A program made the position numbers and the translations under genes. Positions 9,787-17,594 of a DNA stretch of 64,000 bases are shown piece by piece. Source of the stretch: Lactococcus termiticola (GTDB lineage: Bacteria; Bacillota; Bacilli; Lactobacillales; Streptococcaceae). The notes beneath the pieces were generated by a model, which was not told the DNA's origin, did no database searches, and saw only the letters and a list, made by a program, of their open reading frames with translations. The stretch's first letter is position 1. Every line of letters begins with the position of its first letter. Location: NCBI RefSeq assembly GCF_003116835.1, contig NZ_BFFO01000006.1, positions 1 to 64,000 on the forward strand. The letters are read 5' to 3'.

Positions 9787-9901
9787 GGAAACCAGGGAAA
9801 GCTACTATGTGGCACGCAAGCAAAGCTTCGCTTTCATTGCTAAATGTCGAGCCTTTCAGTCTCACCATTTGCCTTTTACATAGTAGCTTTCCCTGGTTTC
9901 C
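9787..9901 (-). repeat. Junction-fold intergenic element, copy 2
   Basis: A 24-bp perfect closing stem (9787-9810 with 9878-9901; core CCAGGGAAAGCTAC) quite unlike copies 1 and 3 in sequence. Inside, on the minus strand, are AAAGGCAA, an imperfect hairpin AAATGGTGAG / CTCGACATTT, TTAGCAATG, a hairpin around GCGAAGCTTTGC, then GCTTGCGTGCC. It sits in the 300-base gap between two divergent genes. The rest of the gap holds the GNAT promoter region with TATAAT at 10001-10006. Confidence 0.85.
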
Positions 9902-10041
9902 TCCATTCCACTAAGAATCTATCATTTTGATAGAAGCCTATTTTTGAAGAATAGAGCATGAAAAGCTTATTATTAATATGCGTTTGAGTAATAAATATAT
10001 TATAATAAAAGCAAGACTTATAAGCAAATCAAGGAGGACTT

Positions 10042-10476
10042 ATGCAAATCAAACAGACCCGGGATACCATGAGCGACATTTATTTTGAGGCTCTAAAAAT
10101 CCGCAATGAAGTCTTTGTCAAAGAGCAGGGCGTGCCCTACCGGCTGGAGGTTGAAAACCCAGCCGACGAGGCCCAGAGCGTGCATTTTATCGGCTGTGTG
10201 GATGGCCATGCCATCGCCACCGTGCGACTTTTGAAGCAAGCAGACGGCTCTGCCGTCATCCAACGAATGGCTGTCCTCAAGGCTTATCGGAGCCAGCATT
10301 ATGGCAGTGAGATTTTGCAGGCCCTGATTGATTTTGCTAAACAAGAAAATATTAGCCCGCTCGTCCTCCACGCCCAGCTAACGGCCAAGCCTTTTTATGA
10401 TGGCTTTGGCTTTGAGGCTGAGGGAGAGGTCTTTGAGGAGGCGGGGATTATGCATGTGACGATGGTTAAAAAATAG
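10042..10476 (+). CDS. GNAT family N-acetyltransferase (ElaA-like)
   Basis: A 144-residue acetyltransferase. The pattern IRNEVFVKEQGVP near residue 25 and IQRMAVLKAYRSQHYGSEIL around residues 75-95 (acetyl-CoA pyrophosphate loop, Q/R-x-x-G-x-G/A variant) are typical of the ElaA/YjcF-type GNAT proteins; HAQLTAKPFYDGFGF matches the usual C-terminal motif. Substrate unknown. AAGGAGG precedes the ATG. It is one of the few plus-strand genes and has its own terminator. Confidence 0.88.
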   Translation: MQIKQTRDTMSDIYFEALKIRNEVFVKEQGVPYRLEVENPADEAQSVHFIGCVDGHAIATVRLLKQADGSAVIQRMAVLKAYRSQHYGSEILQALIDFAKQENISPLVLHAQLTAKPFYDGFGFEAEGEVFEEAGIMHVTMVKK

Positions 10477-10506
10477 GCCTTTCTAATAGAGAGAAGCCTA
10501 TTTTTC
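10471..10506 (+). terminator. Terminator of the GNAT gene
   Basis: AAATAGGC plus TTTCT pairs with AGAGA plus GCCTATTT across a short loop, followed by T5. The stem begins inside the stop codon. Confidence 0.8.
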
Positions 10507-10522
10507 TGTTTTCTTGCTAGTT

Positions 10523-10564
10523 AAAAAGAAGGGCTGCTACTGCATTTTGCAGACAGTTAGCGGC
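10523..10564 (-). terminator. Probable terminator of msrA
   Basis: Nested hairpin: GCTGCTA (10533-10539) pairs with TAGCGGC (10558-10564) around an inner CTGCA / TGCAG stem. On the minus strand it is followed by CTTCTTTTT. Confidence 0.55.
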
Positions 10565-10598
10565 TTTTGGGGAGATGAGAATAACTATCCCCGGACAT

Positions 10599-11144
10599 TT
10601 ATTTCCCAAACAAGCCAAAAAACTTACTCTTCACTTTACGGCCCGCAATAATCCGGTCCCGGGTCTTATGCATGAGATGATAGCGTTCTGGATTTCGCTT
10701 GTACCAGTCCTGGTGGTAGTCTTCGGCTGGCCAAAAAGTTGATGCCGGCTCGATTGCCACGACAATCGGCTTGTTGTAGATGCCTGAGGCTTCAACTGCT
10801 GCCTTGCTGGCCTCGGCCAGCTTTTTTTGTTCCTCAGACTCGACAAAAATCACAGGCCGATAGTTGTCCCCCCGGTCAAGAAATTGCCCATCAGCATCGG
10901 TCGGGTCGACCTGACTCCAGTAAATATCGAGCAGCTCCTGATAACTGAGTTTTTCATTGTCAAAGAGAATCTCAACGACTTCGACGTGGCCGGTATAGTG
11001 GCCAATAACCTGGTCATACGTGGGATTGTCGACATGTCCCCCTGAGAAGCCCGATAATACTGAGATGACGCCGGGCTTCTGGTCAAAGGGCTCGACCATA
11101 CACCAAAAGCAGCCGCCGCCGAAGATTGCACGTTCTATTGCCAT
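10599..11144 (-). CDS. msrA: Peptide-methionine (S)-S-oxide reductase A
   Basis: Start set at ATG 11144 because AGGAGGTG lies at the right distance; an upstream GTG in frame is part of that ribosome site. The 181-residue product repairs S-methionine sulfoxide. The catalytic GGCFWC motif is at residues 8-13, and SGFSGG and the YHQDWY (substrate pocket) motif are present. The C-terminal tail [12 protein letters not shown] is basic and lacks resolving cysteines, so recycling is probably by thioredoxin through another route. No MsrB domain is fused. Confidence 0.93.
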   Translation of the reverse strand: MAIERAIFGGGCFWCMVEPFDQKPGVISVLSGFSGGHVDNPTYDQVIGHYTGHVEVVEILFDNEKLSYQELLDIYWSQVDPTDADGQFLDRGDNYRPVIFVESEEQKKLAEASKAAVEASGIYNKPIVVAIEPASTFWPAEDYHQDWYKRNPERYHLMHKTRDRIIAGRKVKSKFFGLFGK

Positions 11145-11196
11145 AATAAACACCTCCTAAATATCTTGCCTCCATTATAACAGCAAATGTGATAAG

Positions 11197-11472
11197 ATGA
11201 TAACAATGAAAACTGAAATCTTGAACGACATCTATAACCTGGTACTGAGCCGGCATATCCGGGACTTTGAACGGGGGCTTTTACTGGCAGCCAAGGCAGA
11301 TATCGAGGCCGGCCAGCCGCTTGGAAAGGCCCTCTCTAAGCTCGAAGCCGACCTCCGCCCCCTCGCCCTCAGGCGAAATCTGACCCCGATGGTCAACGAC
11401 TTTTATAAGAAAATCACGAGTCAGTCCGGCCTTTTTGGGCGGGGTGCTGGGGCTGTTACGCCTAAGTGGTAG
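11197..11472 (+). CDS. Small helical protein, possible bacteriocin-immunity type
   Basis: A 91-residue (or 88 from the second ATG at 11206) basic helical protein. The pattern of a helical bundle with ALSKLEADLRPL and a C-terminal MVNDFYKKITSQSG loosely recalls the EntA-type immunity family, which has similar length and a conserved C-terminal helix-turn. No bacteriocin precursor is seen nearby and no clear ribosome site precedes either ATG. The immunity label is therefore only a suggestion; it could be an orphan immunity gene or something unrelated. Confidence 0.5.
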   Translation: MITMKTEILNDIYNLVLSRHIRDFERGLLLAAKADIEAGQPLGKALSKLEADLRPLALRRNLTPMVNDFYKKITSQSGLFGRGAGAVTPKW

Positions 11473-11480
11473 TAAAGAAA

Positions 11481-11510
11481 AACGCCAGGTCCTAAAGACT
11501 GGCTTTTTTT
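11481..11510. terminator. Bidirectional terminator between 11472 gene and ksgA
   Basis: Stem GCCAG(G)TC / GACTGGC (11484-11503) with T7 on the plus strand and GTTTTTCTTT on the minus strand. It serves two convergent genes and overlaps the ksgA stop codon. Confidence 0.8.
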
Positions 11511-12393
11511 AATCTTTCATCGGCAACAGAGCAATCGAGAGCTTGGCAAAATCTTCCAAATCAAAGCTCTCAGCCCGGGCAGTTGGCGAGATGCCAGCCC
11601 TGTCCAGCAAGCCCAGGATTTCTTCCTTGCGGTCCTTGCCAAAGGCTGACTGGAGGTTATTGAGCAGGGTCTTCCGGCGATGAACAAAGCTGAGCTTCAT
11701 CAAGCGGAAGTACCAGTCTTCATCAGGGACATCGACGGCAGGCTGGTCAAGCCGGGTCATCTTAAGGATGGCCGAGTCGACGTTAGGAGCCGGCACAAAG
11801 ACAGTCCTTGGGACATTGAAGGCTACTTCTGCCTTGAGGTAGTATTGGACGGCGATTGAGAGGGAGCCGTAGGCCTTGGTATTCGGCTTTGCTGCAATTC
11901 GGTCAGCGACCTCTTTTTGCATCATGACCACAAAGCTAGCAAAGGGAATCTTGCTTTCAATCAGGGCCATCAGGATTGGGGTCGTGATGTAGTAAGGCAG
12001 GTTGGCCACGACCTTGATAGGCAGGTCAGGATTCTTAAATTTTGCGATTTCAGCCTTGAGGTCGACCTTCAAGATATCGGCATTAACAAGTTGGAAATTA
12101 TCATAATCAGCCAGGGTTTCTTCTAAAATCGGAATCAGGGTCTTATCGATTTCAAAGGCCATGACCTCAGCTGATTCTTCAAGCAGATACTGGGTCAGCG
12201 AGCCAATCCCTGGGCCAATCTCGATGACATTGACTTCCTTTGAGAGCTCTGCTGCCTCCGTGATTTTACTGAGAATATTGCCATCGGTCAGAAAGTTCTG
12301 TCCGAATTTTTTCTTAAAATTAAAATCATGCCGTCGTAGAATATCCTGGGTCCGGATGATATTGGCAATGCGTTTGATATCTGTTTCAGTCAT
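11509..12393 (-). CDS. ksgA: 16S rRNA dimethyladenosine transferase
   Basis: A 294-residue SAM-dependent methylase that dimethylates two adjacent adenines near the 3' end of 16S rRNA. Motifs: [10 protein letters not shown] at about 28-37, [11 protein letters not shown] (SAM motif I) near 58, and [10 protein letters not shown] (catalytic NLPY) near 130. In many relatives it follows rnmV, but here tatD-rnmV is 19 kb away. No ribosome site precedes the ATG; see the promoter entry. Confidence 0.96.
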   Translation of the reverse strand: MTETDIKRIANIIRTQDILRRHDFNFKKKFGQNFLTDGNILSKITEAAELSKEVNVIEIGPGIGSLTQYLLEESAEVMAFEIDKTLIPILEETLADYDNFQLVNADILKVDLKAEIAKFKNPDLPIKVVANLPYYITTPILMALIESKIPFASFVVMMQKEVADRIAAKPNTKAYGSLSIAVQYYLKAEVAFNVPRTVFVPAPNVDSAILKMTRLDQPAVDVPDEDWYFRLMKLSFVHRRKTLLNNLQSAFGKDRKEEILGLLDRAGISPTARAESFDLEDFAKLSIALLPMKD

Positions 12394-12399
12394 GAGCTT

Positions 12400-12428
12400 A
12401 TTATAACGTAAAAAGAAGGAAACGACAA
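12400..12428 (-). promoter_or_regulatory. ksgA promoter, start codon 6 nt after the -10
   Basis: On the minus strand TTGTCG (12423-12428), a 17-base spacer and TATAAT (12400-12405) lie upstream of ksgA with only six bases between the -10 and the ATG. Transcription would begin at or next to the start codon, implying a leaderless mRNA. Confidence 0.65.
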
Positions 12429-12489
12429 TTTTCCATCATTTTACTGATGAGCTTGTTAGGAAGTGATATCATCCCCTTCTATCAAATAA

Positions 12490-12526
12490 AGAAAAAGCTC
12501 CCCGCCTAAATCCGGCTGAAAAGCTC
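12490..12526 (-). terminator. Possible G-U-rich terminator after the 12506 aldolase gene
   Basis: On the minus strand AGCTTTTC can pair with GGGGAGCT (several G-U) around an inner GCC / GGC, followed by TTTTTCTTT. It overlaps the end of the gene. Confidence 0.45.
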
Positions 12527-13378
12527 AATTCTTTCTTTAACCTTGTCTTCGACCGCCTGATAGCCCGCCGACAGGAAATGCCGCCCCTCGTAGTACTTCT
12601 TGTTGAGGTAGTCTTCCTTATGGCTTTCAAATTCATGGACATAATCAATCATGGCAGTACTAAAGGCCAGGTGGCATTCGGTGTTGACGTTGACCTTGCT
12701 GATGCCTTGCTTAATGGCCTGCTTAATCTGGTCGTCTGGAATGCCGGAGGCCCCGTGGAGAACGAGGGGAAGGTCTCCCAGGCCCTGCTTCAGAATCTTG
12801 AGTTGATCAAAATCAAGCCCTGGCCAGTCCTCTGGATAACGGCCGTGAATATTGCCAATGCCAACCGCCAAGTAATCCGGCCCAAGGTCTGCCATGGCTT
12901 TGGCATCGGCTAAAGAGGCAATCTCTCCCTTTCCATAAATATTATCCTCAGAGCCTCCAATCGAGCCGACCTCGCACTCTATCAAAACGTCATGGGCCTG
13001 GGCCAACTCAATCAGCTCGGCCGACAATCTAAGATTTTCCGCCATCGGCAGATGGGATCCGTCAAACATGACCGAGTCATAGCCGACGGCAATGGCCTGC
13101 CTGACAGTCTCTGCATCGCCGTGGTCGAGATGGAGGGCGACAGGAACGCTTATCTCAAGAGCTTCCAGAAGATGGTCATAGAGGCTTTTGACCAGCCCCA
13201 AGCCACCCATGTAGGCGACTGGCGGGACAGAGGTCTGAAGGATGACCGGCTGACCAGTTGCTTCTCCCGCCCTTAGAATCGCCTGCATCCACTCCAGATT
13301 GATGCTATTAAAGGCTCCTATGGCATAGCCAGCCCGCTCGGCCTTTTGGATTTCATGTTTAATAGGATGCATCGGCAC
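12506..13378 (-). CDS. iolJ: Class II aldolase, probable IolJ (DKGP aldolase)
   Basis: A 290-residue zinc-dependent class II aldolase. Zinc and active-site motifs are visible: LHLDHGD near residue 82, IECEVGSIGG near 133, GNIHGRYPE near 175 and LHGASGIPD near 210. It is clearly paralogous to the glycolytic fba at 51736-52632, including NLEW-QAILRA near the N-terminus. Its place at the end of an inositol gene cluster, which otherwise lacks an aldolase, suggests it cleaves 2-deoxy-5-keto-gluconate 6-phosphate to DHAP and malonate semialdehyde. A second fructose- or tagatose-bisphosphate aldolase is the alternative. It follows fbp by 3 bases, so they are co-transcribed. Confidence 0.7.
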   Translation of the reverse strand: MPMHPIKHEIQKAERAGYAIGAFNSINLEWMQAILRAGEATGQPVILQTSVPPVAYMGGLGLVKSLYDHLLEALEISVPVALHLDHGDAETVRQAIAVGYDSVMFDGSHLPMAENLRLSAELIELAQAHDVLIECEVGSIGGSEDNIYGKGEIASLADAKAMADLGPDYLAVGIGNIHGRYPEDWPGLDFDQLKILKQGLGDLPLVLHGASGIPDDQIKQAIKQGISKVNVNTECHLAFSTAMIDYVHEFESHKEDYLNKKYYEGRHFLSAGYQAVEDKVKERIELFSRI

Positions 13379-13381
13379 CTC

Positions 13382-15310
13382 CTAATATTTCTCATAATTT
13401 GCATATAGATACTCCAGGTCTTTGATTTCTTCAAGCAGTTGCTGGCCGATGGTCGTGTCTTTGACCCGCTGACGTCGGTCGACCTTATCGACCAGGCGTT
13501 TGACGGTAATCATGCCTAAGGTCTGGTCCAGCTCGCCTTCTGGCTTATTGTGGACGGCCAGCTGAAGGCCCCAGCTGTTGCAAAGGAGGGTATAACCAGC
13601 CCGGCCAGTGACTGCCTGATAAGGCTTTGAGAAACCACCGTCAATGACAATCATCTTGCCTTCTGCCTTAATCGGATTTTCGCCGTCTTTTTCATGGACG
13701 GGCGTGTGGCCGTTGATCAGATGGCCTTTTTCAGGGTCCAGGCCAAAGTCAGCCAGGATTTTCTCAATGATTTTCCGATTTTCCCTCAGCTGATAATAAG
13801 GATTTTTCTTTTCATGATGTGTCGCCTTGTCTTCAATATAATAACGCTCAAAGGTCGTCATGGCCTCCTTGCCAAAAAGCGAGGAGCTCTCGCCCGTCCA
13901 GAGATACCACATGAGGTCGGTCGCCAAATCATCCGTCGTCTCAGGATACTGCATGCTCAGGCGGACCTGGCCGTCAAAGAAGTCCAGCAGGGACTTGCCA
14001 GCATAGGACTTGCCTTCCAGCTCAAAGGCCTTGTAGCTACCGTCTTCTTCCAGGGGCAGACAGCCGTGAATCAGGAGGTTGCCGTTGTATTTCAGGTACA
14101 TGCCCCCTTTTTCCAGGAGAAAATCAACATGCTTTCTCAGCTTGACCGAAGCCAGGAAATTTTCCATGAGCAGGTCAAGTAGGCTTTCTTCCTCAGCTGT
14201 CAGGCGATTGGGACGATTCCAATCGATGGTCGGGGCCTGAAAATCATGGAGGGGATAGTCCCTGCCGTTAAGCTCGACCAGCCCTTTTTCAATGTCGATA
14301 AAATAGAGCAAATCACGGCCGGCCATCTTAAAATCAGGCCGTCTGTGAATCAGCTGACTTTCAAGCTTGAACTGAAGCATCGCCGTCGCCTGCTGGAGGC
14401 GGTTCAATAAACTCTTCTCCTGGCCACTCATTGCCGTGTCCTTGGGCAATCTTGGGGCAAATTTCTCAGCGTCCCGGTAATAGCGGGAAGAATAGTCCAT
14501 CAGTGGCCTCAAATTCACGCCATAGCTGTTTTCCAGGACCTCCAGATTGCCATAGCGGGCAGAAATCCGGATGACATTGACCATGGCCAACTTTGAGCCC
14601 GCCATAATCGCCATCCAGGCAATATCGTGATTGCCCCATTGAATATCCACCGAAGGAAAGGCGATGAGCTCGTCGATAATCTTGTCCGGATAAGGCCCCC
14701 GGTCATAGATGTCGCCCACGATATGGAGCTGGTCAATCGAGAGCCTACGGATACTGTCGGACAAGGCAATCAACAAGGGCTTGAGCTGGTCGAGCTCCTG
14801 GAGCTTATTGACAATGGCCTGAAAATAGTCATGCCGGTCTCCGGTCGACTCCAGCTCGGTCAGTAGCTCCTCCAGGATATAGGAAAACTGCTCTGGCAGG
14901 GCCTTTCTCAACTTGGAACGGCTGTATTTTTCGCCGGCCATATAGGTCGCCCGCAAAAGATGCTGGAGCATCTGCCGGCCCCAGTCTTCAAAGGCTTCAG
15001 CCGAGAGCTCTGCCTCCTGCGAGCTTAGTGTCTCCTCAGGATAGGAAATCATGGCAGAAATCTGCTCGACCTCCCAAAAACTGAGGCTGGGAAAGCGTTC
15101 TCTGAGCTTCTCCTTGATACCACCCGAGGCCCGTCGCAAGACCGAATCAAAGCCCCTATATTCGCCGTGAACATCGCTCATGAAGTGCTCTGTCGCCTTG
15201 GGCAATTCACAAATGGCACTGAGGTTGATGATTTCTGTCAGGACCTTTTCCCTGCTGGGATAGGCTTCTTTGAGGAGACGATAGTATTTTTCTTGGTTTT
15301 TTGATGGCAT
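13382..15310 (-). CDS. fbp: Fructose-1,6-bisphosphatase class III
   Basis: Start set at ATG 15310 (642 residues) because a -10 box lies at 15374-15379, so the in-frame ATG at 15376 would be untranscribed; AGGGA also precedes 15310. This is the large Firmicutes-type enzyme with a metallophosphatase core: SDVHGEY near residue 45, GDIYDRGPYPD near 195, GNHDIAW near 225 and INGHTPVHE with IDGGFSK near 550. It converts fructose 1,6-bisphosphate to fructose 6-phosphate for gluconeogenesis. It lies between iolG and the iolJ-like gene, which fits growth on inositol producing only triose phosphate and acetyl-CoA. Confidence 0.93.
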   Translation of the reverse strand: MPSKNQEKYYRLLKEAYPSREKVLTEIINLSAICELPKATEHFMSDVHGEYRGFDSVLRRASGGIKEKLRERFPSLSFWEVEQISAMISYPEETLSSQEAELSAEAFEDWGRQMLQHLLRATYMAGEKYSRSKLRKALPEQFSYILEELLTELESTGDRHDYFQAIVNKLQELDQLKPLLIALSDSIRRLSIDQLHIVGDIYDRGPYPDKIIDELIAFPSVDIQWGNHDIAWMAIMAGSKLAMVNVIRISARYGNLEVLENSYGVNLRPLMDYSSRYYRDAEKFAPRLPKDTAMSGQEKSLLNRLQQATAMLQFKLESQLIHRRPDFKMAGRDLLYFIDIEKGLVELNGRDYPLHDFQAPTIDWNRPNRLTAEEESLLDLLMENFLASVKLRKHVDFLLEKGGMYLKYNGNLLIHGCLPLEEDGSYKAFELEGKSYAGKSLLDFFDGQVRLSMQYPETTDDLATDLMWYLWTGESSSLFGKEAMTTFERYYIEDKATHHEKKNPYYQLRENRKIIEKILADFGLDPEKGHLINGHTPVHEKDGENPIKAEGKMIVIDGGFSKPYQAVTGRAGYTLLCNSWGLQLAVHNKPEGELDQTLGMITVKRLVDKVDRRQRVKDTTIGQQLLEEIKDLEYLYANYEKY

Positions 15311-15373
15311 GCTAGTCCCTGATTTCTTTTGTATTGAGCCAGTTTTTATAGTGATTGCTGGCCTAGACACCGC

Positions 15374-15402
15374 CATTATAGCACATCCTTTAATCGCTTA
15401 CA
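15374..15402 (-). promoter_or_regulatory. fbp promoter with overlapping cre site
   Basis: Minus strand: extended -10 TGCTATAAT with its TATAAT at 15374-15379, and at 15389-15402 TGTAAGCGATTAAA, which matches 13 of 14 positions of the Gram-positive CcpA consensus TGTAANCGNTNACA. The cre covers the -35 region, a position normally repressive. It gives fbp its own glucose-repressed promoter inside the inositol cluster. Confidence 0.7.
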
Positions 15403-15420
15403 TTATCATTGCTTGAAAAA

Positions 15421-16443
15421 TTAAAGACTGACAATTTCATCTTTTTCGGCTGAAATTTTTGCGACTTCAGCGATTTTCAGGCTTTCTAGGCCGTCTTCCA
15501 GATTAGCTCCAATCTCTGAAGGACTTCCGACCTTGACCGCCTCTGCAAAGGCCTTAAGCTCTGCTACAAAGGCCTGGCTAAAACGCTCTGGAAAGCTCTG
15601 CATGTAAGGCTTGACGATGCCCTTTTGCGTAAAAAGGGTGCTATAGTGGGGATTAGCCTCCTGACCAATCCGAATCCAGCCCTTACTGCCCATAATTTCA
15701 AATTCGACATGGTTGCCGTGGCTGGCAGAACGACCGGCGACAATCGTTGCCATCATCCCCCGCTCAAACTCCAGATTGGCTACACCGATATCGACCTCGC
15801 CAATCGCTTCTAACTTGGGCTCTGCGATTGAGTTCGTCACAGCCCAGACCTTCTTGGGGTTTTGGCCGGTAAACCAGCGGACCAGGTCAATGTCATGAAT
15901 GGCCATGTCCAAAAAGACGCCACCAGAGTCATTGTCGCTAGCAAATTTCACAAAGCTCTCCATGCCTGAAATCGGGTCAATCCCGTAGGCCCGCAAATAG
16001 AGAATCTCGCCCAGCTCGCCCGCATCCAGCATGCGTTTAGCCTCCTGATAAGAAGGGTCAAAACGTCGCATGAAACCCAGCTGGAAAATCTGATTCGGAT
16101 GGTCTTTGACGGCATGGACCATCTCCTCGACCGCATCCATATTGATGCCAAGCGGTTTTTCACAAAAGACGTGGAGACCAGCATTTAAGGCATAGGTTGT
16201 CATCTCAGGATGAAAAGCTGTCGGCGAAGTAATCACGATGGCATCTAGTGGCTCTTCATCAATCATCTTCTTCCAGTCCTTGTAGGGCTTGATTCCAAAA
16301 TGCTCCTTGGCATAATCAAGCTGGGCGTCATCGAGGGCAAAACTGGCCAGTAGTTCGACCTCTTCTTTGAGTTCAGAAAGGTGCTGGGTGTGAACCATAC
16401 CGAGACGCCCCAGACCGATGCTTGCAATCTTAATTTTTGTCAT
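15421..16443 (-). CDS. iolG: Inositol 2-dehydrogenase-like oxidoreductase (second IolG)
   Basis: A 340-residue Gfo/Idh/MocA-family NAD(P)-dependent dehydrogenase. The nucleotide-binding GLGRLGMVHTQHL is at residues 11-23 and the catalytic EKPLG motif is near residue 95, with DMAIHDIDLVRWF (His-Asp pair) near 180. It starts 12 bases after the upstream paralog. Two such enzymes in one inositol operon commonly split work between myo- and scyllo- or D-chiro-inositol; which is which cannot be read here. Confidence 0.85.
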   Translation of the reverse strand: MTKIKIASIGLGRLGMVHTQHLSELKEEVELLASFALDDAQLDYAKEHFGIKPYKDWKKMIDEEPLDAIVITSPTAFHPEMTTYALNAGLHVFCEKPLGINMDAVEEMVHAVKDHPNQIFQLGFMRRFDPSYQEAKRMLDAGELGEILYLRAYGIDPISGMESFVKFASDNDSGGVFLDMAIHDIDLVRWFTGQNPKKVWAVTNSIAEPKLEAIGEVDIGVANLEFERGMMATIVAGRSASHGNHVEFEIMGSKGWIRIGQEANPHYSTLFTQKGIVKPYMQSFPERFSQAFVAELKAFAEAVKVGSPSEIGANLEDGLESLKIAEVAKISAEKDEIVSL

Positions 16444-16455
16444 TTTTTTACCCCA

Positions 16456-17448
16456 TTAGATTTTTTCAATGGCAATCGTTTGGCCTGTCACTAGAGCTTC
16501 TTTGGCCGACTTGGCAATCTTGACGGCCATGATGCCGTCCTCAAAGCTACAGGCGATTGGAGCATTGTTCTTAATGCTGTCAGCAAAGAACTTGAGCTCT
16601 GTGTCATAGCTCTTAAGATAACGTTCTAAGAAGAAAAGCTGTGGCTTGCCAGATTGGATATGGTCAGAGCCTGAGAAGATTGTGTTGTGGTCTGTGTGGT
16701 TGCTGTTGGCTAGCATCCCCTTGCTCCCAAAGGCTTCCAGGCGTTGGTCATAGCCATAGACCGCCTGTCGGCTATTGTCAACGACGGCCATGGCCCCATT
16801 TTCAAAGGTCAGTGTCGTGATGGCCGTATCAATGTCGTCATATTGAGTGATTGCTGGGTCAATCAGGGCTCCCCCCTTGGCTGAGACCGTCTTGACCTCG
16901 CCAAACATGTAGCGGGCCATGTCAAAGTCATGAATGGCCATATCCATGAAGAGACCACCGGAGCCCTTGACATAGTCAAGCGGGGGCATGCCAGGGTCAC
17001 GAGAGGTGATTTTCAGGATCTGAGGTTCGCCAATTTCAGCAATCCGCGCTTTGATATTGAGAAAGTCGTCATCAAAGCGACGGTTAAAGCCCAGCTGGAA
17101 CTTGACACCGGCCTCTTTGACAGCTTCGTAAGCTTCCATGATTTCATCGAGTTCAGAGCCGACCGGCTTTTCACAGAAAATGTGCTTGCCAGCCTTGGCC
17201 GCTGCGATGATTTGTGAGGGGTGGAATTTCGTCGGCGTACCGATGAGAACGGCTTCGACTGCTGGATTGGCCAGGACCTCATCATAGTCTTTAACAAAAG
17301 GGATAGCTGGATAGTCCTCCTTAAAGTCAGGGTCTTCAATGATGTCACAGACCATGACCACTTCAAAGTCAGGATTGATGGCCAGATTCTTCATGTGGAC
17401 CTTGCCAATTCGGCCGTAACTGATGATTGCGATTTTGATTTTTGTCAT
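16456..17448 (-). CDS. iolG: Inositol 2-dehydrogenase (first IolG)
   Basis: Start at ATG 17448, which has CAGGAGAATAAA in front and aligns with its paralog; an open extension to 17694 runs into iolD and is discarded. The 330-residue Gfo/Idh/MocA protein begins MTKIKIAIISYGRIGKVHMKNL and has EKPVG near 95 and DMAIHDFDMARYMFG near 170. It oxidises myo-inositol to 2-keto-myo-inositol, the first step of the pathway. The 146 bases between it and iolD hold no gene. Confidence 0.9.
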   Translation of the reverse strand: MTKIKIAIISYGRIGKVHMKNLAINPDFEVVMVCDIIEDPDFKEDYPAIPFVKDYDEVLANPAVEAVLIGTPTKFHPSQIIAAAKAGKHIFCEKPVGSELDEIMEAYEAVKEAGVKFQLGFNRRFDDDFLNIKARIAEIGEPQILKITSRDPGMPPLDYVKGSGGLFMDMAIHDFDMARYMFGEVKTVSAKGGALIDPAITQYDDIDTAITTLTFENGAMAVVDNSRQAVYGYDQRLEAFGSKGMLANSNHTDHNTIFSGSDHIQSGKPQLFFLERYLKSYDTELKFFADSIKNNAPIACSFEDGIMAVKIAKSAKEALVTGQTIAIEKI

Positions 17449-17594
17449 TTTATTCTCCTGTTCATTTTTTGATAACTGGCCTTGCGTTCTAAAAATCTGA
17501 CTAAAGCATGCTGTGGCCTTCTTCATGGCTCCGACACTAGGCTGATATAACTGCTGGCAGGGTCTCAAAACTGCGCCATTACAAACTTGTTCGA

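Noticed and set aside
15311-15376. 22-residue N-terminal extension of fbp
   Set aside because: The -10 box at 15374-15379 overlaps its start codon, so it could not be in the transcript from that promoter.
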